Part shown: positions 1 through 8,673 of the stretch, piece by piece
How positions within the stretch are numbered: the first letter of the stretch is position 1
How the letters are laid out: the number at the start of each line of letters is the position of its first letter
Assembly: GCF_014207235.1 (NCBI RefSeq)
Contig: NZ_JACHDA010000002.1
Span: 186,001-250,000 of the forward strand
Length of the DNA: 64,000 nucleotides
Reading direction: 5' to 3'
Source of the DNA: Sphingopyxis sp. JAI128
GTDB taxonomy: Bacteria > Pseudomonadota > Alphaproteobacteria > Sphingomonadales > Sphingomonadaceae
Notes under the pieces: generated by a model
The model's input: only the letters and a program-made list of their open reading frames with translations
Database searches by the model: none
What the model was told of the DNA's origin: nothing
Position numbers and translations under genes: made by a program

Positions 1-657
1 GCCGAAATGTCGGGCGAGGCGGCAAAGGCGCACGGCATCCCGCTGCTGAGCAATTCGGCGGAGCAGATATTGGCGATCGAGCCCGATTTGATCGTCGGCA
101 TGCCCGCGAGCCGCAGCATGGCGCTCCGCGCGCTGCCGGAGCAGGATTATCCGCTGCTTGACCTCGCGACCGCAAACACGCTGGAGGACATTTATGCCTC
201 GATCCGCGAAACCGCCACTGCGGTCGGTCATCCCGAGCGCGGCGGCGCGCTGATCGCGCGCATGCAAGGAGAGCTGGCGGGGCTGTCCAAACCCGGACGC
301 GGCCGGGTTACCGCCTATTATCAACGCCGCGGCTATATGACGGGGACGGGGACGCTGATCGACGAGTTGATGGGTCGGGTTGGACTGGTCAATCTCGCGG
401 GCCAGCTCGGTAAGCCGCCGCTGTCGCAATTGAGCCTCGAGGAAATGGTCGCGGCGAAGCCCGACTTCCTGATCGTCGAGAGCGCGACCGATGTCGTGAC
501 CGACCAGGGAAGCGAAATGCTGCACCATCCCGCGATCAAGGATATTCGGCGCATCAGCATTCCGCAGGCTTGGACGGTCTGCGGCAGCCCCGCCTATACA
601 CAGGCGGCGCGCAGCATATCGGCGCAGATCGCGCGGCATGACGGGGGCCGCTCATGA
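1..657 (+). CDS. ABC transporter periplasmic binding protein, BtuF/FecB-like (5' end outside window)
   Basis: The reading frame is already open at the first base, so the start and signal peptide lie upstream. The visible 219 residues match the C-terminal two thirds of a helical-backbone substrate-binding protein (BtuF/FecB/FhuD class). The stretch IEPDLIVGMPA is the typical end of the first lobe. It is followed by the long linking helix and a second lobe with EEMVAAKPDFLIVE. Its role would be to bind a cobalamin- or siderophore-like ligand in the periplasm and deliver it to the permease. The last codons overlap the permease start by four bases (ATGA), so the two are translationally coupled. 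The ligand cannot be told from sequence; cobalamin is a reasonable guess because of the BtuC/BtuD-like partners. Confidence 0.85.
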   Translation, partial: AEMSGEAAKAHGIPLLSNSAEQILAIEPDLIVGMPASRSMALRALPEQDYPLLDLATANTLEDIYASIRETATAVGHPERGGALIARMQGELAGLSKPGRGRVTAYYQRRGYMTGTGTLIDELMGRVGLVNLAGQLGKPPLSQLSLEEMVAAKPDFLIVESATDVVTDQGSEMLHHPAIKDIRRISIPQAWTVCGSPAYTQAARSISAQIARHDGGRS

Positions 658-1655
658 ACCGATTTGCCCTGCCCCGCTGGTCGCTGATCGGCGCGCTCGC
701 GGCATTGACGCTCGCCGCCGCTATTGGATCGCTGCTGTTCGGCGCGGTCGACCTGTCGATCGTGCGGCTGGTTGCAGCCGCAACCGGCGACGGCGACCGG
801 GTCGCGTCGATCATCCTCTTCGAACTCCGCCTGCCGCGCACGCTGCTGGCGCTGGCCGTGGGCGCGATGCTCGGACTCGCGGGAGCGGCTTTGCAAGGCT
901 ATCTGCGCAATCCGCTTGCCGAGCCGTCGGTGCTCGGCACGTCAAACGCCGCGGCGCTCGGCGGGGTCGCGGCGATCTATTTCGGGCTCGCCGAGATCCA
1001 TCCCCTCGTGCTGCCACTGCTCGCAACCGGCGGCGCGCTCGTTTCGCTCGCGCTGCTTTTCGTCCTCGCGGGCCGCGCCGAAAGCCCGCTGACGCTGATC
1101 CTCGCCGGGATCGCAGTGGGAACGCTCGCGGTCGCGGGAACCAGCCTCGCACTCAACCTGTCGCCCAATCCCTTCGCGGCGATGGAGATCATGACGTGGC
1201 TGCTCGGCAGCCTCGAGAACCGGTCGTTCGATCATGTGTGGATCGCGTTGCCGTGCATCGCGGTCGGGGCCATGATGCTGCTGTGGAACGGGCGCGCGCT
1301 CGATGCGCTGACGCTGGGCGAGGATGCGGCGCAGGCGCTCGGCACCGATTTGCGGCGCACGCGGCTCCGCCTGTTGATCGGTACGGCGATCGGGGTCGGC
1401 GGCGCGGTCGCAGTGTCAGGGTCGATCGGCTTTGTCGGACTGATCGTTCCGCACCTCATCCGCCCGCTCACCGACCGCAGCCCGTCAGCGATCCTGCTGC
1501 CCTCGGCCATTGGCGGCGCGGCGCTGCTGACGCTCGCCGACTTGGGCGTGCGGATCATCCCGACGACGAACGAATTGAAGCTGGGTGTCGTCACGGCCTT
1601 TCTGGGGGTGCCGGTCTTCCTCCTCCACCTGATGCGGGAGCGGCGGCTATGGTGA
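654..1655 (+). CDS. FecCD/BtuC-family ABC transporter permease
   Basis: This 333-residue polytopic inner-membrane protein matches the FecCD family in length and layout. It starts with a hydrophobic helix (SLIGALAALTLAAAIGSLLFG). It carries the family-typical segment RLPRTLLALAVGAMLGLAGAALQG near residues 60-85, and the cytoplasmic coupling region GFVGLIVPHLIRPL near residues 255-270 that contacts the ATPase. It would form the transmembrane channel of a metal-chelate or cobalamin importer. The start ATG overlaps the stop of the binding protein, and the 3' end overlaps the ATPase gene by seven bases, so the order binding protein, permease, ATPase, dioxygenase is one operon. Confidence 0.9.
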   Translation: MNRFALPRWSLIGALAALTLAAAIGSLLFGAVDLSIVRLVAAATGDGDRVASIILFELRLPRTLLALAVGAMLGLAGAALQGYLRNPLAEPSVLGTSNAAALGGVAAIYFGLAEIHPLVLPLLATGGALVSLALLFVLAGRAESPLTLILAGIAVGTLAVAGTSLALNLSPNPFAAMEIMTWLLGSLENRSFDHVWIALPCIAVGAMMLLWNGRALDALTLGEDAAQALGTDLRRTRLRLLIGTAIGVGGAVAVSGSIGFVGLIVPHLIRPLTDRSPSAILLPSAIGGAALLTLADLGVRIIPTTNELKLGVVTAFLGVPVFLLHLMRERRLW

Positions 1656-2422
1656 GCCTGATCCTCGATCATGTCGGCGTCACGCTCGGCCGCCGTGCGG
1701 TGGTGCATGATGTCAGCGCCGATTTCGGCGCGGGCACGCTGACCGGGATCGTCGGGCCCAATGGCGCGGGCAAATCGACGCTGGCGCGCGCGATGCTCGC
1801 GCTGGTGCCGACGAGCGGAAGGGTCGACGTCGATGGGGTCGGAGCGGCTGCAATGCCGCGCAGCGAGCTTGCGCGGCGGATCGCCTATGTGCCGCAGGGA
1901 CAGACCTTGCACTGGCCGCTCACCGTCGAGCGGCTCGTCGGCCTGGGACGGCTGCCGCATCTTGCGCCGATGTCGCGGATATCCGATGCCGATACGGCGG
2001 CGATCGAGCGGGCGATGGTGCGAGCAGACGTGCTGGAACTGCGCGACAGGATGGCGACCGAGTTGTCGGGCGGCGAGCGTGCGCGGGTGCTGTTCGCCCG
2101 CGCGCTCGCGGTCCAGGCGCCCGCGCTGATCGCCGACGAGCCGCTCGCGAGCCTCGACCCGGGGCACCAGATCGACGTAATGGAACTGTTGCGCGCCGAA
2201 GCGGACGGGGGCGGGCTCGTCATCGCGGTGCTCCACGACCTCACGATGGCGGCGCGCTATTGCGACCGGCTGCTGCTGATCGACGGCGGGCGGATCGTCG
2301 CCGACGGCACCCCCGCCGAGGTACTGACCGCCGAGCGGCTGCGCGCGGTCTATGGCATCGATGCGCGCGTCGAGACCGGCGGCGAATGGCCGACGATCAC
2401 GACCTTCGGGCGCGCACGATGA
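1649..2422 (+). CDS. ABC transporter ATP-binding protein, BtuD/FepC-like
   Basis: This is a 257-residue ATPase with Walker A GPNGAGKST (residues 36-44), a Q-loop in AYVPQGQ, the signature LSGGE (139-143), Walker B ALIADEP (159-165) and the switch His in VLHDLT. It would power the FecCD-type importer encoded just upstream. The start ATG at 1649 lies inside the end of the permease gene and gives a protein of normal family length. An open frame extends much further upstream, but it has no ABC homology and only shadows the permease. The end overlaps the next gene by ATGA. Confidence 0.92.
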   Translation: MVSLILDHVGVTLGRRAVVHDVSADFGAGTLTGIVGPNGAGKSTLARAMLALVPTSGRVDVDGVGAAAMPRSELARRIAYVPQGQTLHWPLTVERLVGLGRLPHLAPMSRISDADTAAIERAMVRADVLELRDRMATELSGGERARVLFARALAVQAPALIADEPLASLDPGHQIDVMELLRAEADGGGLVIAVLHDLTMAARYCDRLLLIDGGRIVADGTPAEVLTAERLRAVYGIDARVETGGEWPTITTFGRAR

Positions 2423-3108
2423 GCGCGGCGCGGTTCGCCGAGGAAGGCTATGCAGCAGCGCCGATATTCGATCCCGCGCTAGTCCGCGCGGCGGCGGGCG
2501 ATATTGCCGAGCATATCGACCGGGTGGCGCGGGCGCTCTACCTTCCGTTCGAGGCGAGTTGCCCCGACGCACCGCTGGTCGAACGGATCGACCAAGTCTA
2601 TGCGAAGGAACGCAGCGTCGCTAACCTGCTGCGCGTTGCGGTCTGCACCGATGCGCATCGCGGCGAACGATTGCAGGCGCTGGCGAACGATTCGCGACTG
2701 ATTGCGACGGCCGAAGATCTGAGCGCGCGCTCGCTGGCGGGCAGGATCATACGCGTGCGCGCGAACATCGCCTGCTTTCCCGAACATCGCCACGCGTGGC
2801 ACAGCGACGTCGCGCGCGACGATGGGACCGGGTGCAGCAAAGTCGTCGTGACCGCGTGGATCCCGCTGAGCGACGTGGGACCGGCAAGCGGCGGGCTCGA
2901 GGTCGCGGCCGGGCGCCAGCCGGCGCCGCTCGCGAGCGCAGGCGACGAGGGGTATGAGATTCCCGAATGGCGGCTCGCGAGCCTGCCGCGCGTGCGGCCC
3001 GCGTGTCCGGCGGGGACGGCGCTGTTCCTCGACCGCTTTACGCCGCATCGCACGCTGCCGACAAAGGCGACGCGTTTCGCGCTCGTCGTGTGGATGAAGG
3101 CGGCCTAG
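2419..3108 (+). CDS. Phytanoyl-CoA dioxygenase (PhyH) family protein
   Basis: This 229-residue protein fits a non-heme Fe(II)/2-oxoglutarate dioxygenase of the PhyH family. The likely iron ligands are H128 and D130 (AWHSD) and H210 (FTPHRTLP). R219 is a candidate 2-oxoglutarate anchor, and GTALFLDRFTPHRT is the family C-terminal signature. The substrate is unknown. It starts in an ATGA overlap with the importer ATPase, so it is the fourth coupled gene of that operon, which suggests it acts on the imported compound or something related. Its end overlaps the convergent cupin gene tail to tail, leaving no room for a terminator between them. Confidence 0.8.
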   Translation: MSAARFAEEGYAAAPIFDPALVRAAAGDIAEHIDRVARALYLPFEASCPDAPLVERIDQVYAKERSVANLLRVAVCTDAHRGERLQALANDSRLIATAEDLSARSLAGRIIRVRANIACFPEHRHAWHSDVARDDGTGCSKVVVTAWIPLSDVGPASGGLEVAAGRQPAPLASAGDEGYEIPEWRLASLPRVRPACPAGTALFLDRFTPHRTLPTKATRFALVVWMKAA

Positions 3109-4115
3109 CCGCTCCCGCCGCTGCGGCAGAAGCCGACGACATAGGCGATGATCATGCGGTCGCGCTGCGGCGACGGGGGGCCGAGCACGCCCTGCGCGTG
3201 CGGTGGCAGGTGATCGACCGCGTGCATCGCCCCCTCGCCGAAGACATAATGCTCGAACCAGCTTTTCCACGCGGCGCGTTCGGCGCCCGGAAGTTCGCGG
3301 ATCGAGTGCATCGCTAGCATCAGCGCGGCGAAAGGGAAGCGGTCCTGCCGCTGGCCGAACCAATAATTGACGAGGACATTGAGCGCGCCCTCGCTGCGCA
3401 CAGAGTGCCACCACATCGGCGGCATGTAGATCGCATCGCCCGGCGTGAGGTCGGCCACCAGCTTGTGCCGCTCGGCCTCGGCATATCGCGGGTAGCGCGC
3501 ATGGTCGGGATGATCGGGATCAACCATGCTCGTCGGCTGACCCGCAATCGTGCGCTCGACGGGGCCGACGTAGAGGTTCGCAATCTGCTCGGGCGGAAAA
3601 AGCGTGAAGCGGCGGCGGCCCGCGACGACGACCGCGATATTCGCCGCCATATCGTAGTGCGGCGCGATGCGGCTGGCGTTGCCGACCCAGATGCGGGGAT
3701 CGACGCCGGTATCGATGGGCAGCGGATTTTCTGCCGCGAAACTTGCGACGCTTTCGGGCGTCGGGGTCGATCCCGCATAGAGGCTCGGCGCATCGCCTTC
3801 TTCGCGTAGCGCGACGAGGCGCTCGACCAGCGCCTTCATCGGCATTTTTTCGCTGCGGAAATTTACACCACGCATATCGTCGGAATAGAAATAGCGCCCA
3901 CCGGTTTCAGGCGGACCGACGAGTACGGTCAGCGGCTTTCCGCCATCGCGCTCGGCCAGATAGGCGGCAATTGCCTCGTCGGCCTCACCCGCTGCCGCGA
4001 CCGCAGGCCAGTCGTTCGCGATGCCGCGAATAATCGCGGGACGGTCGGCCGCTGCAACCGCCTGCGCGATTGCAGCATGGTCGCTGCCCGCAATTTCTTC
4101 CAACGTCCCGCTCAC
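3105..4115 (-). CDS. Cupin-like (Cupin_8/JmjC-type) domain protein
   Basis: This is a 336-residue protein of the cupin_8/JmjC-like oxygenase group. It contains HYD (H153, D155) and MPPMWWHSV (H237), the expected 2-His-1-carboxylate iron site, plus a trailing helical region (DRFPFAALMLAMHSIRELP). The start chosen is GTG at 4115, which gives (M)SGTLEEIAGSDHAAI; the open frame extends further upstream but only overlaps the hexosaminidase. It lies 17 bases after the hexosaminidase stop and so is probably its operon partner. Proteins of this kind often sit beside TonB receptors and halogenase-like genes in sphingomonads and caulobacters (recalled family context, not checked here). The substrate is unknown. 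Confidence 0.75.
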   Translation of the reverse strand: MSGTLEEIAGSDHAAIAQAVAAADRPAIIRGIANDWPAVAAAGEADEAIAAYLAERDGGKPLTVLVGPPETGGRYFYSDDMRGVNFRSEKMPMKALVERLVALREEGDAPSLYAGSTPTPESVASFAAENPLPIDTGVDPRIWVGNASRIAPHYDMAANIAVVVAGRRRFTLFPPEQIANLYVGPVERTIAGQPTSMVDPDHPDHARYPRYAEAERHKLVADLTPGDAIYMPPMWWHSVRSEGALNVLVNYWFGQRQDRFPFAALMLAMHSIRELPGAERAAWKSWFEHYVFGEGAMHAVDHLPPHAQGVLGPPSPQRDRMIIAYVVGFCRSGGSG

Positions 4116-4131
4116 TCCGTCTTCCCTGCCC

Positions 4132-6690
4132 TCAGCGGGCGGGTTCGACCCGCACCGTCCGGCTGGCGCGCTTTCCGTCGGCGGAACGGCTGCGCAGATC
4201 CACCGCGCCGCCGACCGTAACGGGCCCTGCATAGCGCGTCCACGCCCCGCCCTCGACCCGATATTCGATCGCGGTGCCGGGGAACATGCTGTTTGCTTCG
4301 AGTTTGCCGTTCGCGATGCGCGCGCCCGGCGGCGCGACGCGATAGGCCACGCCGATCTTCTCCAGCATCGGCCATTGCGCCGCGACGCGCCCGGCGAAAT
4401 CCTGCCAGCCGGCCTTGAGTTTCGCGGCGTCGACGCGGCTGTCGCCCCATTCATAGCTCACGCCTGCCTGGTAAGCGGGGGTCCATGGCGCTGGCGCCCA
4501 AGCCCGCTCGGCGAGCGCGAGCAGGCGCGGAAAGAGCATATAGTCGACCTGCGCATCGGTGCGGATCGTCTCGCTCCAGAGTTGCGCCTGCAACCCCGCA
4601 ACGCGGCGGCCGGGCGCAAGGACGGGCCCGTCCTCGATCGCCTTGCCCTCGGCATGGATGTTGCGGATCGTTGCGGCGTTGGCGGGCAGATTGTCGGGCA
4701 TGAAGCCGTAGACCTGATACGGATCGACGCCGCGCGAGGCCCAGTCGTAGCCGCCCTCGTCGGGATGCGGCGCATAGGGCATGTCGAAATAGCCGAGGTC
4801 GGGGATCGACAGCACGACGTCCCAGCCGCGACCCAGCTGGTCGTGCGCCTCGCGGATCGCGCCGGTGTGGAGCACGCCCCAGATATTGCTCTGCACCAGA
4901 TGCGGTTGCTTGGGCATGGCGGCGGTATCGGTATGCCCCATGCCGTCGCTCCAGCCGCCGGTGCGCAAGCCCTTCGCGGCAAGGCTCGCGGTCACACGTT
5001 CGATAAAGCGCGGGGTGAGCTTGCCCGCATCGCCGCCATTTTCGGCAATCATCGCCTGACACGCGGGCGATTTGATCCATGCGCCCGCGGTCTCGTCGGC
5101 GCCAAGGTGGAAGGTCTCGAGCGGCGCGCCGGCCTGCTTGTGCATCGCGGCGAGCGCATCGACGACGGTATCGACGAAGCGATAGGTCGCGGGAATGCAG
5201 ACGTTGAGCGTATTGTCGTCGTAATTCTGGATACTGCGATATTCGGTCGTGTCAGCGGGGTCGATCAGGCGATATGCGTCGGCCTCTGCCTGTTTGCCCG
5301 CGGCGGTCAGGCGCGCGTGACGTACCTCCATCGCCTTGATCGCCGCGCGGCTGTGGCCGGGCATGTCGATCGACGGGATGACCTCGATTTGGCGCGCTGC
5401 CGCCGCCCGAACGATCGCGATATAATCGGCGGCGGTCAGATAGCCGTTGACGCTGCCTGCGCCGTCGGGGCCGGCGCCGAGTTGAGGGAGCAAACACCTT
5501 GTCTCGGACGGGTCATGACAGCGTTTCGAGCCGATCTCGGCGAGTTCGGGCAGTGCCGGGATTTCGATCCGCCAGCCCTCGTCCTCGGCGAGATGGAGGT
5601 GGAGCTTGTTGAGCTTGTATGTCGCCATCGTCTCGACGAGCTTCAAAATCTCGTCGCGGCTGTGGAAATTTCGCCCGAGGTCGATGTGCAGGCCGCGGAA
5701 GCCATATTCGGGGGCGTCCTCGACATGGAGCGGCGCCAGCCTGCCCTTTTCGAACGCCGCCTGCTGCGCGAGCGAGCGCAAGGCATGGCTCGCGCCCGCG
5801 GCGTCGTGCGCGGTGATCGCAATTCCCGACGCCTTGGCGTCGAGAATATAGGATTCGGGTTTCGCCGCGGCGGCGGGGTCGATACGGATCGTCAGCGGCA
5901 ATGCGCCCTCGGGCGCGCCGAGCGCCGCGAGCGCGGGGTCGACCGCGCTGCGCTCGACACCGTTCAAGGTTAGCGCGACGCCGCGGGTCAGATCAACCGG
6001 CTTTCCCGTGCCCTGCACCACCTTGGCGGGCTTGGGCAGGATCACGACGCCAGCGGCTTCGGGTGCGAGCCGACCGGCTTGCAGGTCGAAGGCGCGCTCG
6101 GCGGTCAGCCAGCGCGTCTTGTCGGCCTCGCTCTTGGTCGCAAGCTTCGCCTCGTCGGTCATCGGCGCGACAAAGGGCAAGGTTTCGAGGCCCGTTTCGG
6201 GGTCGATCACGGGGCGCGTCGCGGCGATCGTGCGCGGATTAAGCCCGTCGGCGACGAGATAGGCGTTGGGCATGCCGAACGCTTTCGAGAAATTGGACCC
6301 GACGCCCCAGAGCTTGATTTCATGCTTCGAACCGGGGCGCAGCATCGCGCCCGGCTTCAGCGTCAGTTGCTGGACGTCGCCATTGATCAGCCGGTGCGCG
6401 AAGATGTCGCTTTCGACGAGCGGCAGCCGGTTTACGAAGCTGAAAAATAGCGCGAGCCCCTTGTTCGGCAGGTCGGCGGGCAGCGTTTCGGGTATCGTCA
6501 GCGTGATCGTCGTGAGGAAACAGCCGTCGATCCCCGTTGGGCACGCCGGACCGTTGTCGACCATTGTGAGGCGGTAGCCAAGCGTATCGGCGAGGCGGTC
6601 GAGCGACGCTTGCGATCCCGTCTCGGCCGCCAGCGCCTGCGGCGCGGGAAGCGCCGCCATTGCCATCATGATCCATCCCGCAGCCCGCAT
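4132..6690 (-). CDS. Beta-N-acetylhexosaminidase, GH20, exported
   Basis: This 852-residue exported glycoside hydrolase would remove terminal GlcNAc from chitin oligomers. A signal peptide is visible (RAAGWIMMAMAALPAPQALAA). It is followed by a CHB_HEX-type N-terminal beta domain (about 30-190), a GH20b domain (about 210-340), the GH20 barrel, and a C-terminal CHB_HEX_C-like domain ending RTVRVEPAR. The catalytic Asp-Glu pair is D532-E533 in FHLGADE, where the usual HxGGDE has Ala for the second Gly. The ATG at 6690 is preferred over one 21 bases upstream because GGGAG lies eight bases before it. It is divergent from the chitinase gene and probably co-transcribed with the cupin gene. Confidence 0.92.
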   Translation of the reverse strand: MRAAGWIMMAMAALPAPQALAAETGSQASLDRLADTLGYRLTMVDNGPACPTGIDGCFLTTITLTIPETLPADLPNKGLALFFSFVNRLPLVESDIFAHRLINGDVQQLTLKPGAMLRPGSKHEIKLWGVGSNFSKAFGMPNAYLVADGLNPRTIAATRPVIDPETGLETLPFVAPMTDEAKLATKSEADKTRWLTAERAFDLQAGRLAPEAAGVVILPKPAKVVQGTGKPVDLTRGVALTLNGVERSAVDPALAALGAPEGALPLTIRIDPAAAAKPESYILDAKASGIAITAHDAAGASHALRSLAQQAAFEKGRLAPLHVEDAPEYGFRGLHIDLGRNFHSRDEILKLVETMATYKLNKLHLHLAEDEGWRIEIPALPELAEIGSKRCHDPSETRCLLPQLGAGPDGAGSVNGYLTAADYIAIVRAAAARQIEVIPSIDMPGHSRAAIKAMEVRHARLTAAGKQAEADAYRLIDPADTTEYRSIQNYDDNTLNVCIPATYRFVDTVVDALAAMHKQAGAPLETFHLGADETAGAWIKSPACQAMIAENGGDAGKLTPRFIERVTASLAAKGLRTGGWSDGMGHTDTAAMPKQPHLVQSNIWGVLHTGAIREAHDQLGRGWDVVLSIPDLGYFDMPYAPHPDEGGYDWASRGVDPYQVYGFMPDNLPANAATIRNIHAEGKAIEDGPVLAPGRRVAGLQAQLWSETIRTDAQVDYMLFPRLLALAERAWAPAPWTPAYQAGVSYEWGDSRVDAAKLKAGWQDFAGRVAAQWPMLEKIGVAYRVAPPGARIANGKLEANSMFPGTAIEYRVEGGAWTRYAGPVTVGGAVDLRSRSADGKRASRTVRVEPAR

Positions 6691-6790
6691 CAATTTTCTC
6701 CCGCTCGACAATTTGTATCTAATTTGTCATGTAGTCGCGAGTGGGTCAACGCCTTTCAGATCGGACGGAATTAAGAGGGAAATTGGTAAA
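6691..6790. promoter_or_regulatory. Divergent promoter region between hexosaminidase and chitinase genes
   Basis: This AT-rich 100-base gap separates the two divergent chitin-degradation genes. It holds a direct repeat, AATTTGT-ATCT-AATTTGT, at about 6710-6727. It also has ATTGGTA at 6782-6788, the reverse complement of the TACCAAT element seen before the GntR, TonB-receptor and nagB genes. The ATTGGTA element overlaps the space just before the chitinase ATG, so a bound repressor would block initiation there. The regulatory role is inferred. Confidence 0.4.
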
Positions 6791-7834
6791 ATGACGAATA
6801 TTCGCGCTTTTCGCCTCATCGCCTCGATCCTGATTGGTTTTACATTAGTATTGTCATCACCGGCCCGCGCCGAAGAGCGGCGGCCCGTTGTGGTCGGCTA
6901 TCTCGCGGCGTTCAAGGGGCTCGACCTGTCGATCGCGCGCACCGACCTTGCGGCCTTCACCCATTTCAACCTCTCCTTCGCCAACCCCGATACCGAGGGG
7001 CGCTTCTTCCATGGCGGGCGCATGACGTGCATGGGCGACGAAACCGGCGCAAACCTGTCGGTCGAAACACTCCGCACCACCGTCGCCCGGCTGCAAGCAG
7101 GCGGGGCGAAGGTGCTGATCTCGACCGCCGGCGGCGTGATCCCCGGCTGTTCGGGTGACTGGAAGGCCCTGCTTGCTCCCGAACGCCGCACGGGAACCGT
7201 GGCGGCACTGGTCGACCTTGCCGATACGCTGGGGCTCGACGGGGTCGATATCGACATCGAGGCGGCGCTGCTCACGGAAATCGACCAGGCGGGCGACTAT
7301 ACGCCCTTCATAGTGGCACTGTCCGACGCGATGAAAGCACGCGGCAAGCTGCTGACCTGCGCCACCGCTTCTTATGAGGGCGGGATGATCCCGGTGAGAT
7401 CGATACCCTATTTCGATCTCGTCAACGTCATGTCCTATGACGCGATCGGGCCAAGTTGGGGCGAAGCAGGCACCGAGCACAGCAGCTATGCGATGGCGGC
7501 CCGCGATCTCGACCTGTGGCTGGCGCGCGGCGTAAAGCGCGAGCGACTCGTCCTCGGCGTGCCATTTTACGGATATGGATTCGGCGGCGAGAAGGCGAAT
7601 TGGTCTTATCGCGAACTCGTGGCCGCGCATGGCCTAAATGCGACCAAAGCCGATGTGATCGGCAAGTTGTGCGCGGGATGTCGCTACGTCACCCACAATG
7701 GCCCGGCAACGATCGAGGAGAAGGCGCGACTTGCCGCAGAAAAGGCAGGCGGTGTGATGGTGTGGGAATTGTCGCAAGACACTCCCGATCACACCCTGAC
7801 AAAGGCGATCGCGCGCGGCCTTTCACGCGAATAA
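6791..7834 (+). CDS. Chitinase-like glycoside hydrolase, GH18, exported
   Basis: This 347-residue protein begins with a clear signal peptide (MTNIRAFRLIASILIGFTLV, cleavage near ARA-EE). A single GH18 barrel follows, with the catalytic motif DGVDIDIE at residues 150-157; E157 is the acid/base. It contains no chitin-binding module. It would cut chitin or chitooligosaccharides, with the divergent hexosaminidase finishing the job. An endo-beta-N-acetylglucosaminidase activity is an alternative. The ATG at 6791 was chosen because signal peptide and family homology begin there; an in-frame upstream extension lies in the promoter. Confidence 0.88.
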   Translation: MTNIRAFRLIASILIGFTLVLSSPARAEERRPVVVGYLAAFKGLDLSIARTDLAAFTHFNLSFANPDTEGRFFHGGRMTCMGDETGANLSVETLRTTVARLQAGGAKVLISTAGGVIPGCSGDWKALLAPERRTGTVAALVDLADTLGLDGVDIDIEAALLTEIDQAGDYTPFIVALSDAMKARGKLLTCATASYEGGMIPVRSIPYFDLVNVMSYDAIGPSWGEAGTEHSSYAMAARDLDLWLARGVKRERLVLGVPFYGYGFGGEKANWSYRELVAAHGLNATKADVIGKLCAGCRYVTHNGPATIEEKARLAAEKAGGVMVWELSQDTPDHTLTKAIARGLSRE

Positions 7835-7858
7835 TTCGCAACTAGCTTGACGAAAGGA

Positions 7859-7865
7859 TACCAAT
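7859..7865 (+). promoter_or_regulatory. TACCAAT element upstream of the GntR gene
   Basis: TACCAAT occurs 70 bases before the proposed start of the GntR-family regulator. The same heptamer is found before the TonB receptor and nagB genes and, inverted, before the chitinase. This fits autoregulation, but the assignment is inference from recurrence alone. Confidence 0.35.
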
Positions 7866-7935
7866 GCAACACATGCCGCGCTAAGGCTGGTCTTATCGAC
7901 CGGCTTTGCCGGGGCTATCGGGTGGAGCAGCATCC

Positions 7936-8673
7936 TTGTCATTGATCGAACGCGTGGGCCCGCTCCAGAAGGATGACCCGACACCGCTTTACCTGCAGCT
8001 GCAGAAAATCCTGCGCGACGCGATCGAGGGGCAGGTCGTCAAAGCGGAGGAAGCGATTCCGACCGAGCGCGACCTGGCCGAGGAATTCGACGTGTCGCGC
8101 ATCACGGTGCGCAAGGCTATCGACGGGCTGGTCGGTGACGGCATCGTCATGCGCCGCCGCGGCGCCGGCACCTTCGTCACCCGCCCGCGCGTCGAGAAAA
8201 GCTTTTCCAAGCTCACCTCCTTTTCCGAGGATATGGTCTCGCGCGGGCGCAAGCCGCACAGCAGATGGGTGAGCAAGACCGCGGGCGCGGTGACCCCCGA
8301 AGAGGCGCTTTCGCTCGGCCTGTCGCCGGGATCGCTCGTCTATCGCTTCCACCGCATCCGCTACGCAGACGACACATCGATGGCGCTCGAGATTGCCACG
8401 ATCCCGGCTTATTGCTTGCCATCGGTCGATGCGGTGGGGGCGTCGCTCTATGAAGCGCTGGAGGCGGCGGGGCATCTGCCGGTTCGCGCGCTCCAGCGGC
8501 TGCGCGCGATCGCGGCGACGACCGAACAGGCCGAAATGCTGGAGATCGAGCCCGGCACGCCCGGCCTGTTCATCGAACGGCGGGGCTTCCTGGCCGATGG
8601 GCGCACCGCCGAGTTCACGCAGAGCTTCTATCGCGGCGACGCCTATGACGTGGTGGCAGAGCTGAACGGCTAG
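7936..8673 (+). CDS. GntR-family transcriptional regulator with UTRA domain (NagR/HutC type)
   Basis: This is a 245-residue regulator. A winged helix-turn-helix spans about residues 15-80 (PLYLQLQKILRDAI ... SRITVRKAIDGL ... RRGAGTFV), followed by a UTRA ligand-binding domain (about 95-240). Regulators of this subfamily such as NagR/YvoA and DasR sense GlcN-6-P or GlcNAc-6-P and repress amino-sugar genes; the location inside the GlcNAc locus supports that role here. No ATG is suitably placed. The TTG at 7936 is chosen because GGAG ends eight bases upstream; another TTG lies 30 bases further upstream. The stop codon overlaps the end of the convergent halogenase gene. Confidence 0.85.
   Translation: MSLIERVGPLQKDDPTPLYLQLQKILRDAIEGQVVKAEEAIPTERDLAEEFDVSRITVRKAIDGLVGDGIVMRRRGAGTFVTRPRVEKSFSKLTSFSEDMVSRGRKPHSRWVSKTAGAVTPEEALSLGLSPGSLVYRFHRIRYADDTSMALEIATIPAYCLPSVDAVGASLYEALEAAGHLPVRALQRLRAIAATTEQAEMLEIEPGTPGLFIERRGFLADGRTAEFTQSFYRGDAYDVVAELNG

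Noticed and set aside
4021..5973. A 650-residue open frame antisense to the hexosaminidase
   Set aside because: It mirrors a gene with clear catalytic motifs, and its own composition is Arg/Gly/Ala-rich without any family pattern.
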